Made by a program: the position numbers and the translations under genes
NCBI GenBank assembly: GCA_030592655.1
Contig: JAUVIQ010000213.1
Coordinates: forward strand, 1 to 5,013
DNA length: 5,013 nt
Direction: 5' to 3'
Source of the DNA: Planctomycetales bacterium
GTDB taxonomy: Bacteria; Planctomycetota; Phycisphaerae; SM23-33
Notes under the pieces: generated by a model
Databases searched by the model: none
Seen by the model: the letters and a program-made list of their open reading frames with translations, nothing else
Told to the model about the DNA's origin: nothing
Shown here: in pieces, positions 1-5,013 of the stretch
Position numbering within the stretch: the first letter of the stretch is position 1
Layout: each line of letters opens with the position of its first letter

Positions 1-78
1 ACCGTAGTAGTGAATACCCTGAATCAGAGAAGAAGCGCAATTGCCGATTCCAACTATGGCTACGCGACTCTTTTCCAT
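1..78 (-). CDS. ino1: inositol-3-phosphate synthase (partial, N-terminus only)
   Basis: Only the first 26 codons lie in the window; the gene runs off the left edge. Reading from the ATG at 78, the peptide begins MEKSRVAIVGIGNCASSLIQ and continues GIHYYG. This is the N-terminal NAD-binding beta-alpha-beta of prokaryotic myo-inositol-3-phosphate synthases, where GxGNCASSLxQG is highly characteristic. The family converts glucose 6-phosphate to inositol 3-phosphate with bound NAD in the cytoplasm, the first step towards inositol lipids and other inositol compounds. An in-frame ATG at 105 would add nine residues. I prefer 78 because the peptide then starts just before the family's first strand, and because the promoter at 119-147 would start transcription near 112, leaving almost no leader for the 105 start. 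An AAGGA stands 13 bases upstream of 78, a loose spacing. The gene lies 96 bases after the methyltransferase gene and appears to have its own promoter. The family call rests on 26 residues but the motif is distinctive. Confidence 0.85.
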   Translation of the reverse strand, partial: MEKSRVAIVGIGNCASSLIQGIHYYG

Positions 79-118
79 CGTGTTACCCGCTTCCTTTAGT
101 GTCATTGTCCACCTACTG

Positions 119-147
119 ATTGTAATACGGATATGCTTTTTCGTCAA
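119..147 (-). promoter_or_regulatory. sigma70-type promoter for the inositol-3-phosphate synthase gene
   Basis: On the minus strand TTGACG (142-147) and TACAAT (119-124) are separated by exactly 17 bases; each box matches five of six consensus positions. The bases just upstream of the -35 box (148-165) are rich in A and T, like an UP element. Transcription would start near 112, giving a leader of about 34 bases to the ATG at 78. This promoter sits between the methyltransferase stop codon and the synthase gene, so the synthase can be expressed independently of rpsT. It is predicted from sequence only. Confidence 0.65.
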
Positions 148-174
148 GAAATTGAAATTTTCGCTCTAATGCTT

Positions 175-795
175 TTACTTTGGTTTCAGGTGGATGAGGA
201 ATTCGGTGTTTCCGCCTTTTCCTCGCAGTGGGCGGGTTATCGTCGCCATGATGTCAAAGCCCATTTTTTCGAGTTCCCGGCAGGTTTGGGTGCAGATGTC
301 CGTCGCCTGCCGGCAATCGAGCACTTCCCGGCTTGGGGGTTTTTTCTCGTGGTTTGGCATTTTAGCCAGTTCGTAGTGCGGCTTGAGCAGCGAGACGATG
401 CAGCCTCCGTCGGTCAGCCAGCGAGCGGCGGCTGGGATTATCAGTCGTTGCGGCGTGAAGGCTACATCGACGACAACCAGGTTGACCTTTTCATCCGGCG
501 GGTCGGCGTAGAGCGCGTTGGTCCGTTCCATCACGACGACTCGCTCATCTTTTCGGAGTTTCCACGCCAGTTCGCCGTAGCCGGTATCGACGGCGAAGAC
601 TTTCGCAGCCCCGGCCTGGAGCAGGCAATCGGTAAAACCCCCGACGTTAGCGCCGAAGTCGGCGCATGCCAAACCGGAAACGTCGATATTGAAGGCGGTC
701 AGTGCAGCGCGGAGTTTCTCCCCGCCACGGGAGACGAAGTGTTTTTCAGAGGTGTTGTCGGGTTTGTCGGCCCTGATGTGCATGTAAGACCGCAC
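175..795 (-). CDS. tlyA: TlyA-family rRNA 2'-O-methyltransferase lacking the S4 domain
   Basis: A 206-residue SAM-dependent methyltransferase of the RrmJ/FtsJ fold, closest to TlyA. Visible family blocks are VSRGGEKL (21-28), the SAM-binding segment ADFGANVGGFTDCLL (45-59), VFAVDTGYGELAWKL (66-80), RVVVMERTN (85-93), VVVDVAF (107-113), SLLKPHYE (135-142) and the end NTEFLIHLK. The K-D-K-E set expected for 2'-O-methylation in this fold is present as K27, D110, K138 and E198. Characterised TlyA proteins (about 268 aa) carry an N-terminal S4 RNA-binding domain and methylate cytidines in 16S and 23S rRNA. Here only about 20 unrelated residues precede the catalytic domain, so substrate recognition may differ. 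The first codon taken is GTG at 795; an ATG at 783 (residue 5) is equally possible, with a weak GGGTG nine bases upstream. Neither start has a strong Shine-Dalgarno. The gene begins 9 bases after the rpsT stop, so the two are probably co-transcribed. The old haemolysin label for this family is not a functional claim. Confidence 0.88.
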   Translation of the reverse strand: MRSYMHIRADKPDNTSEKHFVSRGGEKLRAALTAFNIDVSGLACADFGANVGGFTDCLLQAGAAKVFAVDTGYGELAWKLRKDERVVVMERTNALYADPPDEKVNLVVVDVAFTPQRLIIPAAARWLTDGGCIVSLLKPHYELAKMPNHEKKPPSREVLDCRQATDICTQTCRELEKMGFDIMATITRPLRGKGGNTEFLIHLKPK

Positions 796-804
796 CCAAC
801 GGCG

Positions 805-1074
805 TTAACCGGCGGAAATTTTTTCCAGTTGCTTCGCCAGGCGGGATTTCTTCCGGGCAGCGTTTTTTTTATGGATCGTACCCTTGGCGGCGATCTTATC
901 CAGACGCTTATAGACGGTTTTCAACTGAGTCGCCGCCTCATCGGTTTTACCGTCGGCGACGGCTTCGTCGAAGACGCGGATGGATTCCTTGACCGCCGAT
1001 TTCCGCCAGCGATTAATCAGCCTGCGTTTTTCATTCTGTCGTACTCGCTTCTTTGCAGAACTCGAATGTGCCAC
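805..1074 (-). CDS. rpsT: 30S ribosomal protein S20
   Basis: The 89-residue product is a typical S20: it opens MAHSSSAKKRVRQNEKRRL, is rich in Lys and Arg, is helical, and has the conserved stretch KGTIHKKNAARKKSRL near the C-terminus. S20 is a primary 16S rRNA-binding protein of the small subunit and helps assemble the 30S particle. Length matches the family (about 85-90 aa). The start codon is GTG, not ATG, fixed by the family's N-terminal sequence and by AGGAGA (1083-1088) eight bases upstream. A rare start codon is notable because E. coli rpsT uses UUG and S20 represses its own translation. The gene heads a minus-strand unit with the TlyA-family gene 9 bases downstream, which pairs a 30S protein with a probable rRNA modification enzyme. 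Confidence 0.97.
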   Translation of the reverse strand: MAHSSSAKKRVRQNEKRRLINRWRKSAVKESIRVFDEAVADGKTDEAATQLKTVYKRLDKIAAKGTIHKKNAARKKSRLAKQLEKISAG

Positions 1075-1082
1075 TTATAAAT

Positions 1083-1088
1083 TCTCCT
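1083..1088 (-). promoter_or_regulatory. Shine-Dalgarno of rpsT
   Basis: AGGAGA on the minus strand lies 8 bases before the GTG at 1074. It decides the non-ATG start of rpsT, since the short run between them holds no other start codon in frame. Confidence 0.8.
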
Positions 1089-1103
1089 GTCATTTCCACT
1101 TAT

Positions 1104-1120
1104 CCTCGCAAGCCGCGAGG
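1104..1120 (-). promoter_or_regulatory. small hairpin in the rpsT leader
   Basis: CCTCGC (1104-1109 on the plus strand) and GCGAGG (1115-1120) form a perfect 6-bp stem with a 5-base loop. It lies 30-46 bases upstream of the rpsT start and close to the likely 5' end of the transcript. It could stabilise the mRNA or take part in S20 control of its own translation. The stem is short and the role is inferred. Confidence 0.4.
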
Positions 1121-1130
1121 AAGGCAAAGC

Positions 1131-1181
1131 ACTATACCGGATGCGAACCGACAATACCAGCCTTATTTTTAGTATTAAAAA
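1131..1181 (-). promoter_or_regulatory. possible rpsT promoter with AT-rich upstream element
   Basis: On the minus strand TATAGT (1131-1136) is a five-of-six match to a -10 box. With 17-base spacing the -35 position holds TGGTAT (1154-1159), a poor match. Immediately upstream, 1163-1181 is almost all A and T and contains the palindrome TTTTTA-gtat-TAAAAA (1166-1181), at the position of an UP element, which is common at ribosomal promoters. Transcription would begin near 1124, placing the leader hairpin at the extreme 5' end. The weak -35 box keeps this tentative. Confidence 0.4.
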
Positions 1182-1412
1182 CCTCTGCTCACGGAGAAGG
1201 ACAGAGAACTCCGTTGGTTGTTCGCAAAATGTAGTAATGCGCATCGGTGAATTGTCCGATGTTGTATCGTGGTCGGGAAGAGGTGCTATGTATATACCCG
1301 GAAGGCGCCGATTATGGCGAGTCAGGATGTGTCTTCTTCGGGATCACGCCCGACCACTTCAGGATCGTTTGCACCAATTTCTTGTTGTAATTATCGCCAG
1401 GGAACCATATAA
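1182..1412. other. non-coding part of the divergent intergenic region
   Basis: No convincing gene is present here; reading frames that cross it lack recognisable protein features and codon character. It contains a 6-bp inverted repeat CATCGG/CCGATG (1242-1247 and 1256-1261, 8-base loop) and the larger inverted repeat listed separately at 1269-1357. The last bases carry AGGGA (1399-1403), nine bases before the ATG at 1413, a reasonable ribosome binding site. I found no strong promoter for the plus-strand genes; TGTAAT at 1386-1391 with an upstream TG resembles an extended -10 box, but it would start transcription inside the ribosome binding site. Confidence 0.6.
1269..1357 (+). ncRNA. candidate structured leader RNA closed by a 9-bp stem
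   Basis: GTGGTCGGG (1269-1277) and CCCGACCAC (1349-1357) are perfect reverse complements enclosing 71 bases. Inside, several short helices are possible: AAGA/TCTT (1278-1281 with 1335-1338) continuing from the closing stem, GGTGC/GCGCC with one G-U pair (1282-1286 with 1305-1309), and CGCC/GGCG (1306-1309 with 1316-1319). The last two share bases and exclude each other. The element ends 55 bases before the first GH130 start codon, so on the plus strand it would lie in that operon's 5' leader. I do not recognise a known riboswitch or RNA family; a tRNA was considered and rejected. The direction and function are inferred. Confidence 0.35.
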
Positions 1413-2375
1413 ATGATTCTAATGAAGAAAAAAGCCAAAAGTGGCGGATCGGGATCAGGAAGGGACGTAATCACAAGATGCCGGAGTAACCCTCTGATTT
1501 CCCCGGACGATTTGCCTTTCCGTTGCAGCGACATCTGGAACGCCGGTCTGGTCCGGTTCGAGAAGCAGTATCTTCTGCTGATAACGGTCGAGACGCTCGT
1601 GGGGCAATATGCCATTTATCGCGCCACCAGCCGGAACGGGATAGATTTTACCGTCGATTCCGAACCGTTCATGGCCCCGGCTCCAAGCGGTCCGAGGCAT
1701 GCGGATGAAGGTATCGGTGTCCGCGACCCGCGTATCACGCCGGTGGACGGATGGTATTACATTACCTATGTAGCCGACGGAGACCACGGGTTGCGTCTTG
1801 GACTTGCAAAGACGAAGGATTTTCAATCCGTCGAGCATATCGCATATGTCTCGCAGGTGGATGTAAAGAACGGTATTCTCTTTCCCCGAAAGGTCGGCGG
1901 GAAGTATCTCCTTTTGAAGCGCCCGGATGCGGGTTCGAGCATATGGTTGAGTTACTCGAACGATCTTGTGTTCTGGGGTTCTTCGATGGTGGTGATGACC
2001 CCTCGCGGGGGGTACTGGGATTCAGACCGCATAGGCGCTGCGGCTCCTCCGATTGAGATCGATGAAGGATGGCTTTTGATTTATTACGGCGAGAAGGTTA
2101 CTTCAGCCGGTCCCCTGGTACGACTTGGAGCGGCGATACTTGACCGGGGAAATCCAACCCGCGTCCTTGCCAGGTCCAATATCCCGATCCTCACACCACG
2201 CGAGAAATACGAACGAATAGGTGATGTACCGAACGTCGTATTCTCCTGCGGCGCGCTCCTGGAGGACGGAAAGATAAACCTGTATTACGGAGCCTCCGAT
2301 TCCTGCATCTGCCGGGGGTCAGCGCCGCTGGAAGACGTCCTGCGGGTATGCTTCGAGAGCGAAAGGGAGTATTAG
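1413..2375 (+). CDS. GH130-family protein with an altered active site
   Basis: A 320-residue five-bladed beta-propeller of glycoside hydrolase family 130, which holds beta-mannoside phosphorylases and some beta-mannosidases. Recognisable blocks are RSNPLISPDDLPFRC (24-38), VRDPRITP (103-110) with the expected catalytic Asp at D105, NGILFPRK (153-160), IWLSYSNDLVFWG (177-189), YWDSDRIGA (201-209), YERIGDVPNVVFSCGA (266-281) and LYYGASD (290-296). Against the next gene and the usual family pattern, the Arg of LLRVE is T58, the Glu before DPR is R104, the Glu of FPEK is R159, the His of LHRP is K169 and the His of IYHG is Y225. Several of these positions are basic in phosphorylases, so phosphate use is doubtful; a hydrolase, an altered specificity, or a non-catalytic role are all possible. 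The N-terminus (KKKAKSGGSGSGRD) is basic and Gly/Ser-rich, with no signal peptide, so the protein is probably cytoplasmic. The start at 1413 has AGGGA nine bases upstream; the ATG at 1422 is too far from it. Confidence 0.85.
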   Translation: MILMKKKAKSGGSGSGRDVITRCRSNPLISPDDLPFRCSDIWNAGLVRFEKQYLLLITVETLVGQYAIYRATSRNGIDFTVDSEPFMAPAPSGPRHADEGIGVRDPRITPVDGWYYITYVADGDHGLRLGLAKTKDFQSVEHIAYVSQVDVKNGILFPRKVGGKYLLLKRPDAGSSIWLSYSNDLVFWGSSMVVMTPRGGYWDSDRIGAAAPPIEIDEGWLLIYYGEKVTSAGPLVRLGAAILDRGNPTRVLARSNIPILTPREKYERIGDVPNVVFSCGALLEDGKINLYYGASDSCICRGSAPLEDVLRVCFESEREY

Positions 2376-2378
2376 AAA

Positions 2379-3305
2379 ATGGCGGAAAACTCAGGAAGAG
2401 ACCTGCTGCACCGATACGAAGGGAATCCGATCCTGACGTTGACCGATATTCCCTACCGATGCAACACGGTATTTAACGGTTCACCGGCTAAGGTCAACGG
2501 AGAATACCTGGCGCTTCTTCGCGTCGAGGGTCAGCAGGGGTACTCGTTCTTTTCACTGGCGCGAAGCAAGGACGGGTTCAGCTTCAGAATGGACCCCGAA
2601 CCGTGCATATTACCGGCGAGGGAAGAACCGTGGCAAGTCTGGGAGGAAAACGGTATCGAAGACCCACGCCTGACGGAAATGGACGGTAAGTACTATATTC
2701 TCTATACAGCCGTTGGGCGATACGGGCACCGAATTGCTATTGCGAGCACGGAAGATTTCGCGATTTATCGTCGCATTGCGATGATTTCCGGGCCTGGGAA
2801 TAAGGACGGCGTATTGTTCCCCGAAAAGATCGACGGGATGTACGCTCGTCTTGATCGACCGATCGGAAACGGCGTCGGGAGCACGTGGATTTCATATTCG
2901 CCGGACCTGGTTAATTGGGGCAAGAGCGAATTTGTTTTCGGGCCTCGCGCGCGATACTGGGATTCACATCGCGTAGGCGCTTCAGCGCCGCCGATTATGA
3001 CCGAGCACGGTTGGCTGGAGATTTACCACGGTGTGAAGATGACATCGGCAGGACCGATTTATCGTATCGGCGCGGTGATGCTGGACAGGGACAATCCAGC
3101 CAAGGTCATTGGTCGCTGTCTTCCGCCGTTACTGTCGCCGAGGGAGGATTACGAGCGTATCGGCGATATTGGGAACGTGGTATTCGCTTGCGGCGCGATC
3201 GTCGAGGACGACGGGCAGGTCAAGGTCTATTACGGAGCCGCCGACACTTCCATCTGTGTTGCGACAGCCCATATCGACGAAATAACGGCATCGTGTTTAC
3301 AGTGA
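2379..3305 (+). CDS. GH130-family beta-mannoside phosphorylase or mannosidase
   Basis: A 308-residue GH130 beta-propeller, about the usual length, with no signal peptide, so probably cytoplasmic. Blocks in order are HRYEGNPILTLTDIPYRC (11-28), YLALLRVE (43-50), GIEDPRLTEMDGKYYILY (92-109), NKDGVLFPEK (141-150), TWISYSPDLVNWG (169-181), YWDSHRVGA (193-201), WLEIYHGV (212-219), YERIGDIGNVVFACGA (258-273) and YYGAADT (284-290). D95 in EDPR is the family's catalytic acid. R48, R97, K142 and H217 are retained, which favours phosphorylase-type chemistry (phosphorolysis of beta-mannosides to mannose 1-phosphate), but D159 stands where many members have His in LHRP. Substrate linkage cannot be read from sequence. 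It starts 3 bases after the upstream GH130 stop; its ribosome binding site AGGGAG (2364-2369, nine bases from the ATG) lies inside the upstream gene, so translation is likely coupled. The two proteins are clear paralogues, most alike in the second half and sharing an unusual K-x-TSAGP segment. Confidence 0.9.
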   Translation: MAENSGRDLLHRYEGNPILTLTDIPYRCNTVFNGSPAKVNGEYLALLRVEGQQGYSFFSLARSKDGFSFRMDPEPCILPAREEPWQVWEENGIEDPRLTEMDGKYYILYTAVGRYGHRIAIASTEDFAIYRRIAMISGPGNKDGVLFPEKIDGMYARLDRPIGNGVGSTWISYSPDLVNWGKSEFVFGPRARYWDSHRVGASAPPIMTEHGWLEIYHGVKMTSAGPIYRIGAVMLDRDNPAKVIGRCLPPLLSPREDYERIGDIGNVVFACGAIVEDDGQVKVYYGAADTSICVATAHIDEITASCLQ

Positions 3306-3306
3306 G

Positions 3307-3335
3307 CGGGATTAAACCGTCCCGGTTTAATCCCG
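3307..3335. terminator. bidirectional hairpin between convergent genes
   Basis: CGGGATTAAACC (3307-3318) and GGTTTAATCCCG (3324-3335) form a perfect 12-bp stem with a GTCCC loop. It begins one base after the plus-strand GH130 stop codon. It also contains the TAA stop (3327-3329) of the convergent lipoprotein gene within its right arm. No T-tract follows on either strand, so it may work as a T-less terminator or as a 3' end stabiliser for both transcripts. Confidence 0.7.
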
Positions 3336-4703
3336 GGTGAACTGCACGTCGTCAAAGTATGATTCGCCCTTGCCCTCGTGCAGCAACCTTATTTGCAGTC
3401 CGGTGGCTTCCGAAGACGGCGGGATATCTACTACCAACTTCTTCCATCCCGTCGTGCCGGTTACAGGCTGCGATTTGAAGGTCGCTCCGCCCTTGAGTTT
3501 TATGCACTCCAGAACCGCGCCTTTGCCGTCCAGGGCCTTTGTCTTAACGTATGCCGTTACGCGGTATTTCCTTCCTTTCTGAAGGATGGGATAAGCCTTT
3601 GTATGCAGCGCCAGTTCCCAGTAGCACCTTGACGATTTCGATTCGGCGGCGCATTTGAGCGACCGTCTTCCGTTGCGGGCGACGCCGTCGCACCAATCGG
3701 CGTCAAGGATGTCGCCGAATACGTCCCAGTACCCAGCCTTGTCCGTCCTGGTCGGGTTTATCGCCTTTTCGAAGCCACAGACCCTGCCCGGATTAAATCT
3801 CGGACGAGCGTACTCCTGCTTTTCCTCGTCGGTGTATTTCCTCACACGCCCTGCCCCGACTATCGGCGCTGATCGCCTGCGGTCGTACCGGCAAAGCCGA
3901 TACCGCACGCTGAGCGAGTCGGAGTCCTGCCCCATAATATAGTTATGGAGTCGCCCAAGATAGAGGTTCTCCAGGGACGCCGATATGTGCCCGTAACTGT
4001 ACAGGCCCGTCAGCCCGACCAGTTCGACCACCGGATTTTGCCCCTCCGGGTCGCCGAACCAGCCGATAAACGCATCTTTTCTGGGGAAATACTGACGGTC
4101 CTTGTCCGGCGTCATAAGGTAGTGGAACGGCACTTCGGTGAGTTCCCCGTCGCGATGCCTGTACACGCAGCAGTTCCACTTCTCCTGCCTTGCCGGGGCG
4201 AATTTCAGCCGGCAATACTCGGAAGGCGTATAGACGAGTCTATCGCGGGAATACTGCCAGCCTTCCAGCAGCATTTTGTCTCTGACGAGCGTGGATTCGA
4301 CGTCGTAGATGTAACTGCCGAGCGTCTTGCTGTAAGTTATTTTTATTTTCGTCGTGCTGCTGTAATGCCCGCCGGCTGAACGCCCGCCGAGAAGCAGTTG
4401 GATGGCGGAGCGATTGCTCTGCCTGACTGATACCTCGTCGGGTATCGTTATCCTGCCCTTGCCGCCCTGCCAGGAGACGTCCCAGTCGTTAATCACAGCC
4501 TCTGCGCCGGGCGCGAGCACCACCGATTTGAGATGTAAACCTTCAATCTTCGCAATCGGCTTGCCGCGATCGCAGATGATTCCCTCGCTGTGAGAGAAAT
4601 CAGGTTTATAACTGCGTGGTCTCGTCGTTGCCCCGGCGCTGCAGGCCGACAGGAAGACCATCGCGAATACAAGCACGCTTATCAGACTAACCATGACTTC
4701 CAC
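3327..4703 (-). CDS. predicted lipoprotein with C-terminal CBM4/9-like domain
   Basis: A 458-residue protein of unrecognised function. Residues 5-20 form a hydrophobic signal segment ending in a lipobox LSAC with C21, so it is probably a lipid-anchored envelope protein; unusually, the n-region has no Lys or Arg. A short linker (TTRPRSYKP) follows. Residues about 35-300 look beta-rich with many Tyr and Trp and match no family I can name. From about 308 to 458 the pattern resembles a CBM4/9-type jelly roll: GFEKA, GVARNGRRSLKC, GRKYRVTAYVKT, PVTGTTGWKKLVVDIP and a final YFDDVQF. That suggests glycan binding, but no catalytic motif is visible. Ten further cysteines (including the pair C178-C179) may form disulfides. 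The start is GTG at 4703, supported by GGAGG (4714-4718) ten bases upstream; the ATG at 4694 would be 19 bases away. It starts two bases after the upstream gene's stop, so the pair is probably translationally coupled. Confidence 0.8.
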   Translation of the reverse strand: MEVMVSLISVLVFAMVFLSACSAGATTRPRSYKPDFSHSEGIICDRGKPIAKIEGLHLKSVVLAPGAEAVINDWDVSWQGGKGRITIPDEVSVRQSNRSAIQLLLGGRSAGGHYSSTTKIKITYSKTLGSYIYDVESTLVRDKMLLEGWQYSRDRLVYTPSEYCRLKFAPARQEKWNCCVYRHRDGELTEVPFHYLMTPDKDRQYFPRKDAFIGWFGDPEGQNPVVELVGLTGLYSYGHISASLENLYLGRLHNYIMGQDSDSLSVRYRLCRYDRRRSAPIVGAGRVRKYTDEEKQEYARPRFNPGRVCGFEKAINPTRTDKAGYWDVFGDILDADWCDGVARNGRRSLKCAAESKSSRCYWELALHTKAYPILQKGRKYRVTAYVKTKALDGKGAVLECIKLKGGATFKSQPVTGTTGWKKLVVDIPPSSEATGLQIRLLHEGKGESYFDDVQFTRD

Positions 4704-4705
4704 GA

Positions 4706-5013
4706 CTATTTCACCTCCACGAATTTATGAAGATAGTTGTTCCTGAACTGCTTATCGGGCCTTTCGTGCCACCTTACCTCGTCGTACCTTATGACATCTC
4801 CTTCCAGCACCACGTTTCCGAACCAGGAGACGCCCGTCCCTTCGTGACAGAGCCATATGTTTATCGGTCCGTATCCGAGGGCTGGGACTTCCAGTTCGAC
4901 CTTTGTCCATCCGTTTGTGCCGGTGAGCCTCTTCGAGACGATTCTCTTCTGTCCTCTGGTGTATTTGGAATAATTATCTTTTCCTTTGATCCTGACGAAC
5001 GGTATGTCGGCCA
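4706..5013 (-). CDS. C-terminal end of a protein with a CBM-like domain (partial)
   Basis: An open frame enters from the right edge and ends at TAG 4706-4708, giving the last 101 residues (first complete codon at 5009-5011). The segment RLTGTNGWTKVELEVP, then INIWLCHEGTGVSWFGNVVL, matches in order the end of the neighbouring lipoprotein (PVTGTTGWKKLVVDIP, LQIRLLHEGKGESYFDDVQF). It is therefore read as a related beta-sandwich, carbohydrate-binding-like domain. About 30 residues follow, rich in charged and aromatic residues (RYDEVRWHERPDKQFR), ending LHKFVEVK. The rest of the protein, including any signal or catalytic domain, is outside the window. The ribosome binding site of the next gene lies inside its final codons. 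Confidence 0.75.
   Translation of the reverse strand, partial: ADIPFVRIKGKDNYSKYTRGQKRIVSKRLTGTNGWTKVELEVPALGYGPINIWLCHEGTGVSWFGNVVLEGDVIRYDEVRWHERPDKQFRNNYLHKFVEVK
4714..4718 (-). promoter_or_regulatory. Shine-Dalgarno deciding the lipoprotein start
   Basis: GGAGG on the minus strand lies ten bases before GTG 4703 and 19 before ATG 4694. It therefore selects the GTG. It overlaps the last codons of the upstream gene, as expected for coupled translation. Confidence 0.7.

Noticed and set aside
133..1080. Plus-strand open frame of 315 codons
   Set aside because: It lies antisense over the methyltransferase and rpsT genes, both of which have clear family motifs; its translation shows no recognisable domain.
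1017..1244. Minus-strand open frame of 75 codons running into rpsT
   Set aside because: It overlaps the start of rpsT and its promoter region in another frame, with a composition typical of chance frames.
1271..1355. tRNA-like 7-bp end pairing (GGTCGGG/CCCGACC), considered as a tRNA or tRNA-Sec
   Set aside because: There is no T-arm with a GGTTCRANNCC-type sequence next to the 3' strand, no clear anticodon arm, and no fitting discriminator or CCA end.
1386..1391. TGTAAT with upstream TG as an extended -10 promoter for the GH130 genes
   Set aside because: Transcription would begin at about 1398, overlapping the ribosome binding site, and there is no -35 match at the proper distance.
1141..1416. 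Plus-strand open frame of 91 codons in the intergenic region
   Set aside because: It has no ribosome binding site, no family resemblance and overlaps the inverted repeats and the start of the first GH130 gene; most likely chance.
1413..2375. First GH130 gene as a pseudogene
   Set aside because: The frame is full length with a good ribosome binding site, the catalytic Asp is kept, and substitutions cluster at pocket positions while structural motifs remain.
3943..4379. Overlapping open frames on both strands inside the lipoprotein gene
   Set aside because: They are shadows of the lipoprotein reading frame, which has a lipobox, a ribosome binding site and a recognisable C-terminal domain.

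Overview
The window most resembles a chromosomal fragment from a Planctomycetota-like (PVC-group) bacterium. This is inferred from gene content: a TlyA-type rRNA methyltransferase next to rpsT, an inositol-3-phosphate synthase of the prokaryotic GxGNCASS type, tandem GH130 carbohydrate enzymes, and lipoproteins with carbohydrate-binding-like domains. No taxonomic marker settles it. All genes look intact apart from the two cut by the window edges.

Layout. (1) Positions 1-1074, minus strand: rpsT (ribosomal protein S20, GTG start), then a closely spaced TlyA-family 2'-O-methyltransferase gene that lacks the usual N-terminal S4 domain, then the first 26 codons of an inositol-3-phosphate synthase gene with its own near-consensus sigma70-type promoter. 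(2) Positions 1075-1412: a divergent intergenic region. Its left part holds the rpsT leader (Shine-Dalgarno, small hairpin, possible promoter with AT-rich upstream element). Its right part holds a 9-bp perfect inverted repeat enclosing 71 nt, a candidate structured leader for the genes downstream. (3) Positions 1413-3305, plus strand: two tandem GH130-type five-bladed beta-propeller enzymes, three bases apart. The second is fairly canonical. The first keeps the catalytic Asp but has lost or charge-swapped several otherwise conserved pocket residues. (4) Positions 3307-3335: a perfect 12-bp hairpin between convergent genes, containing the stop codon of the opposing gene. (5) Positions 3327-5013, minus strand: a predicted lipoprotein of 458 aa with a C-terminal CBM4/9-like domain, preceded 2 bases upstream by the C-terminal end of another protein with a related domain.

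Functionally, the left third is translation and inositol housekeeping. The right two thirds are carbohydrate-related: cytoplasmic GH130 enzymes probably act on mannosides, and the convergent operon encodes cell-envelope proteins that may bind glycans. Whether the two operons serve the same substrate is not shown. I found no mobile element, CRISPR array, tRNA or rRNA. The observations most worth following are the remodelled active site of the first GH130 paralogue and the inverted repeat upstream of it.
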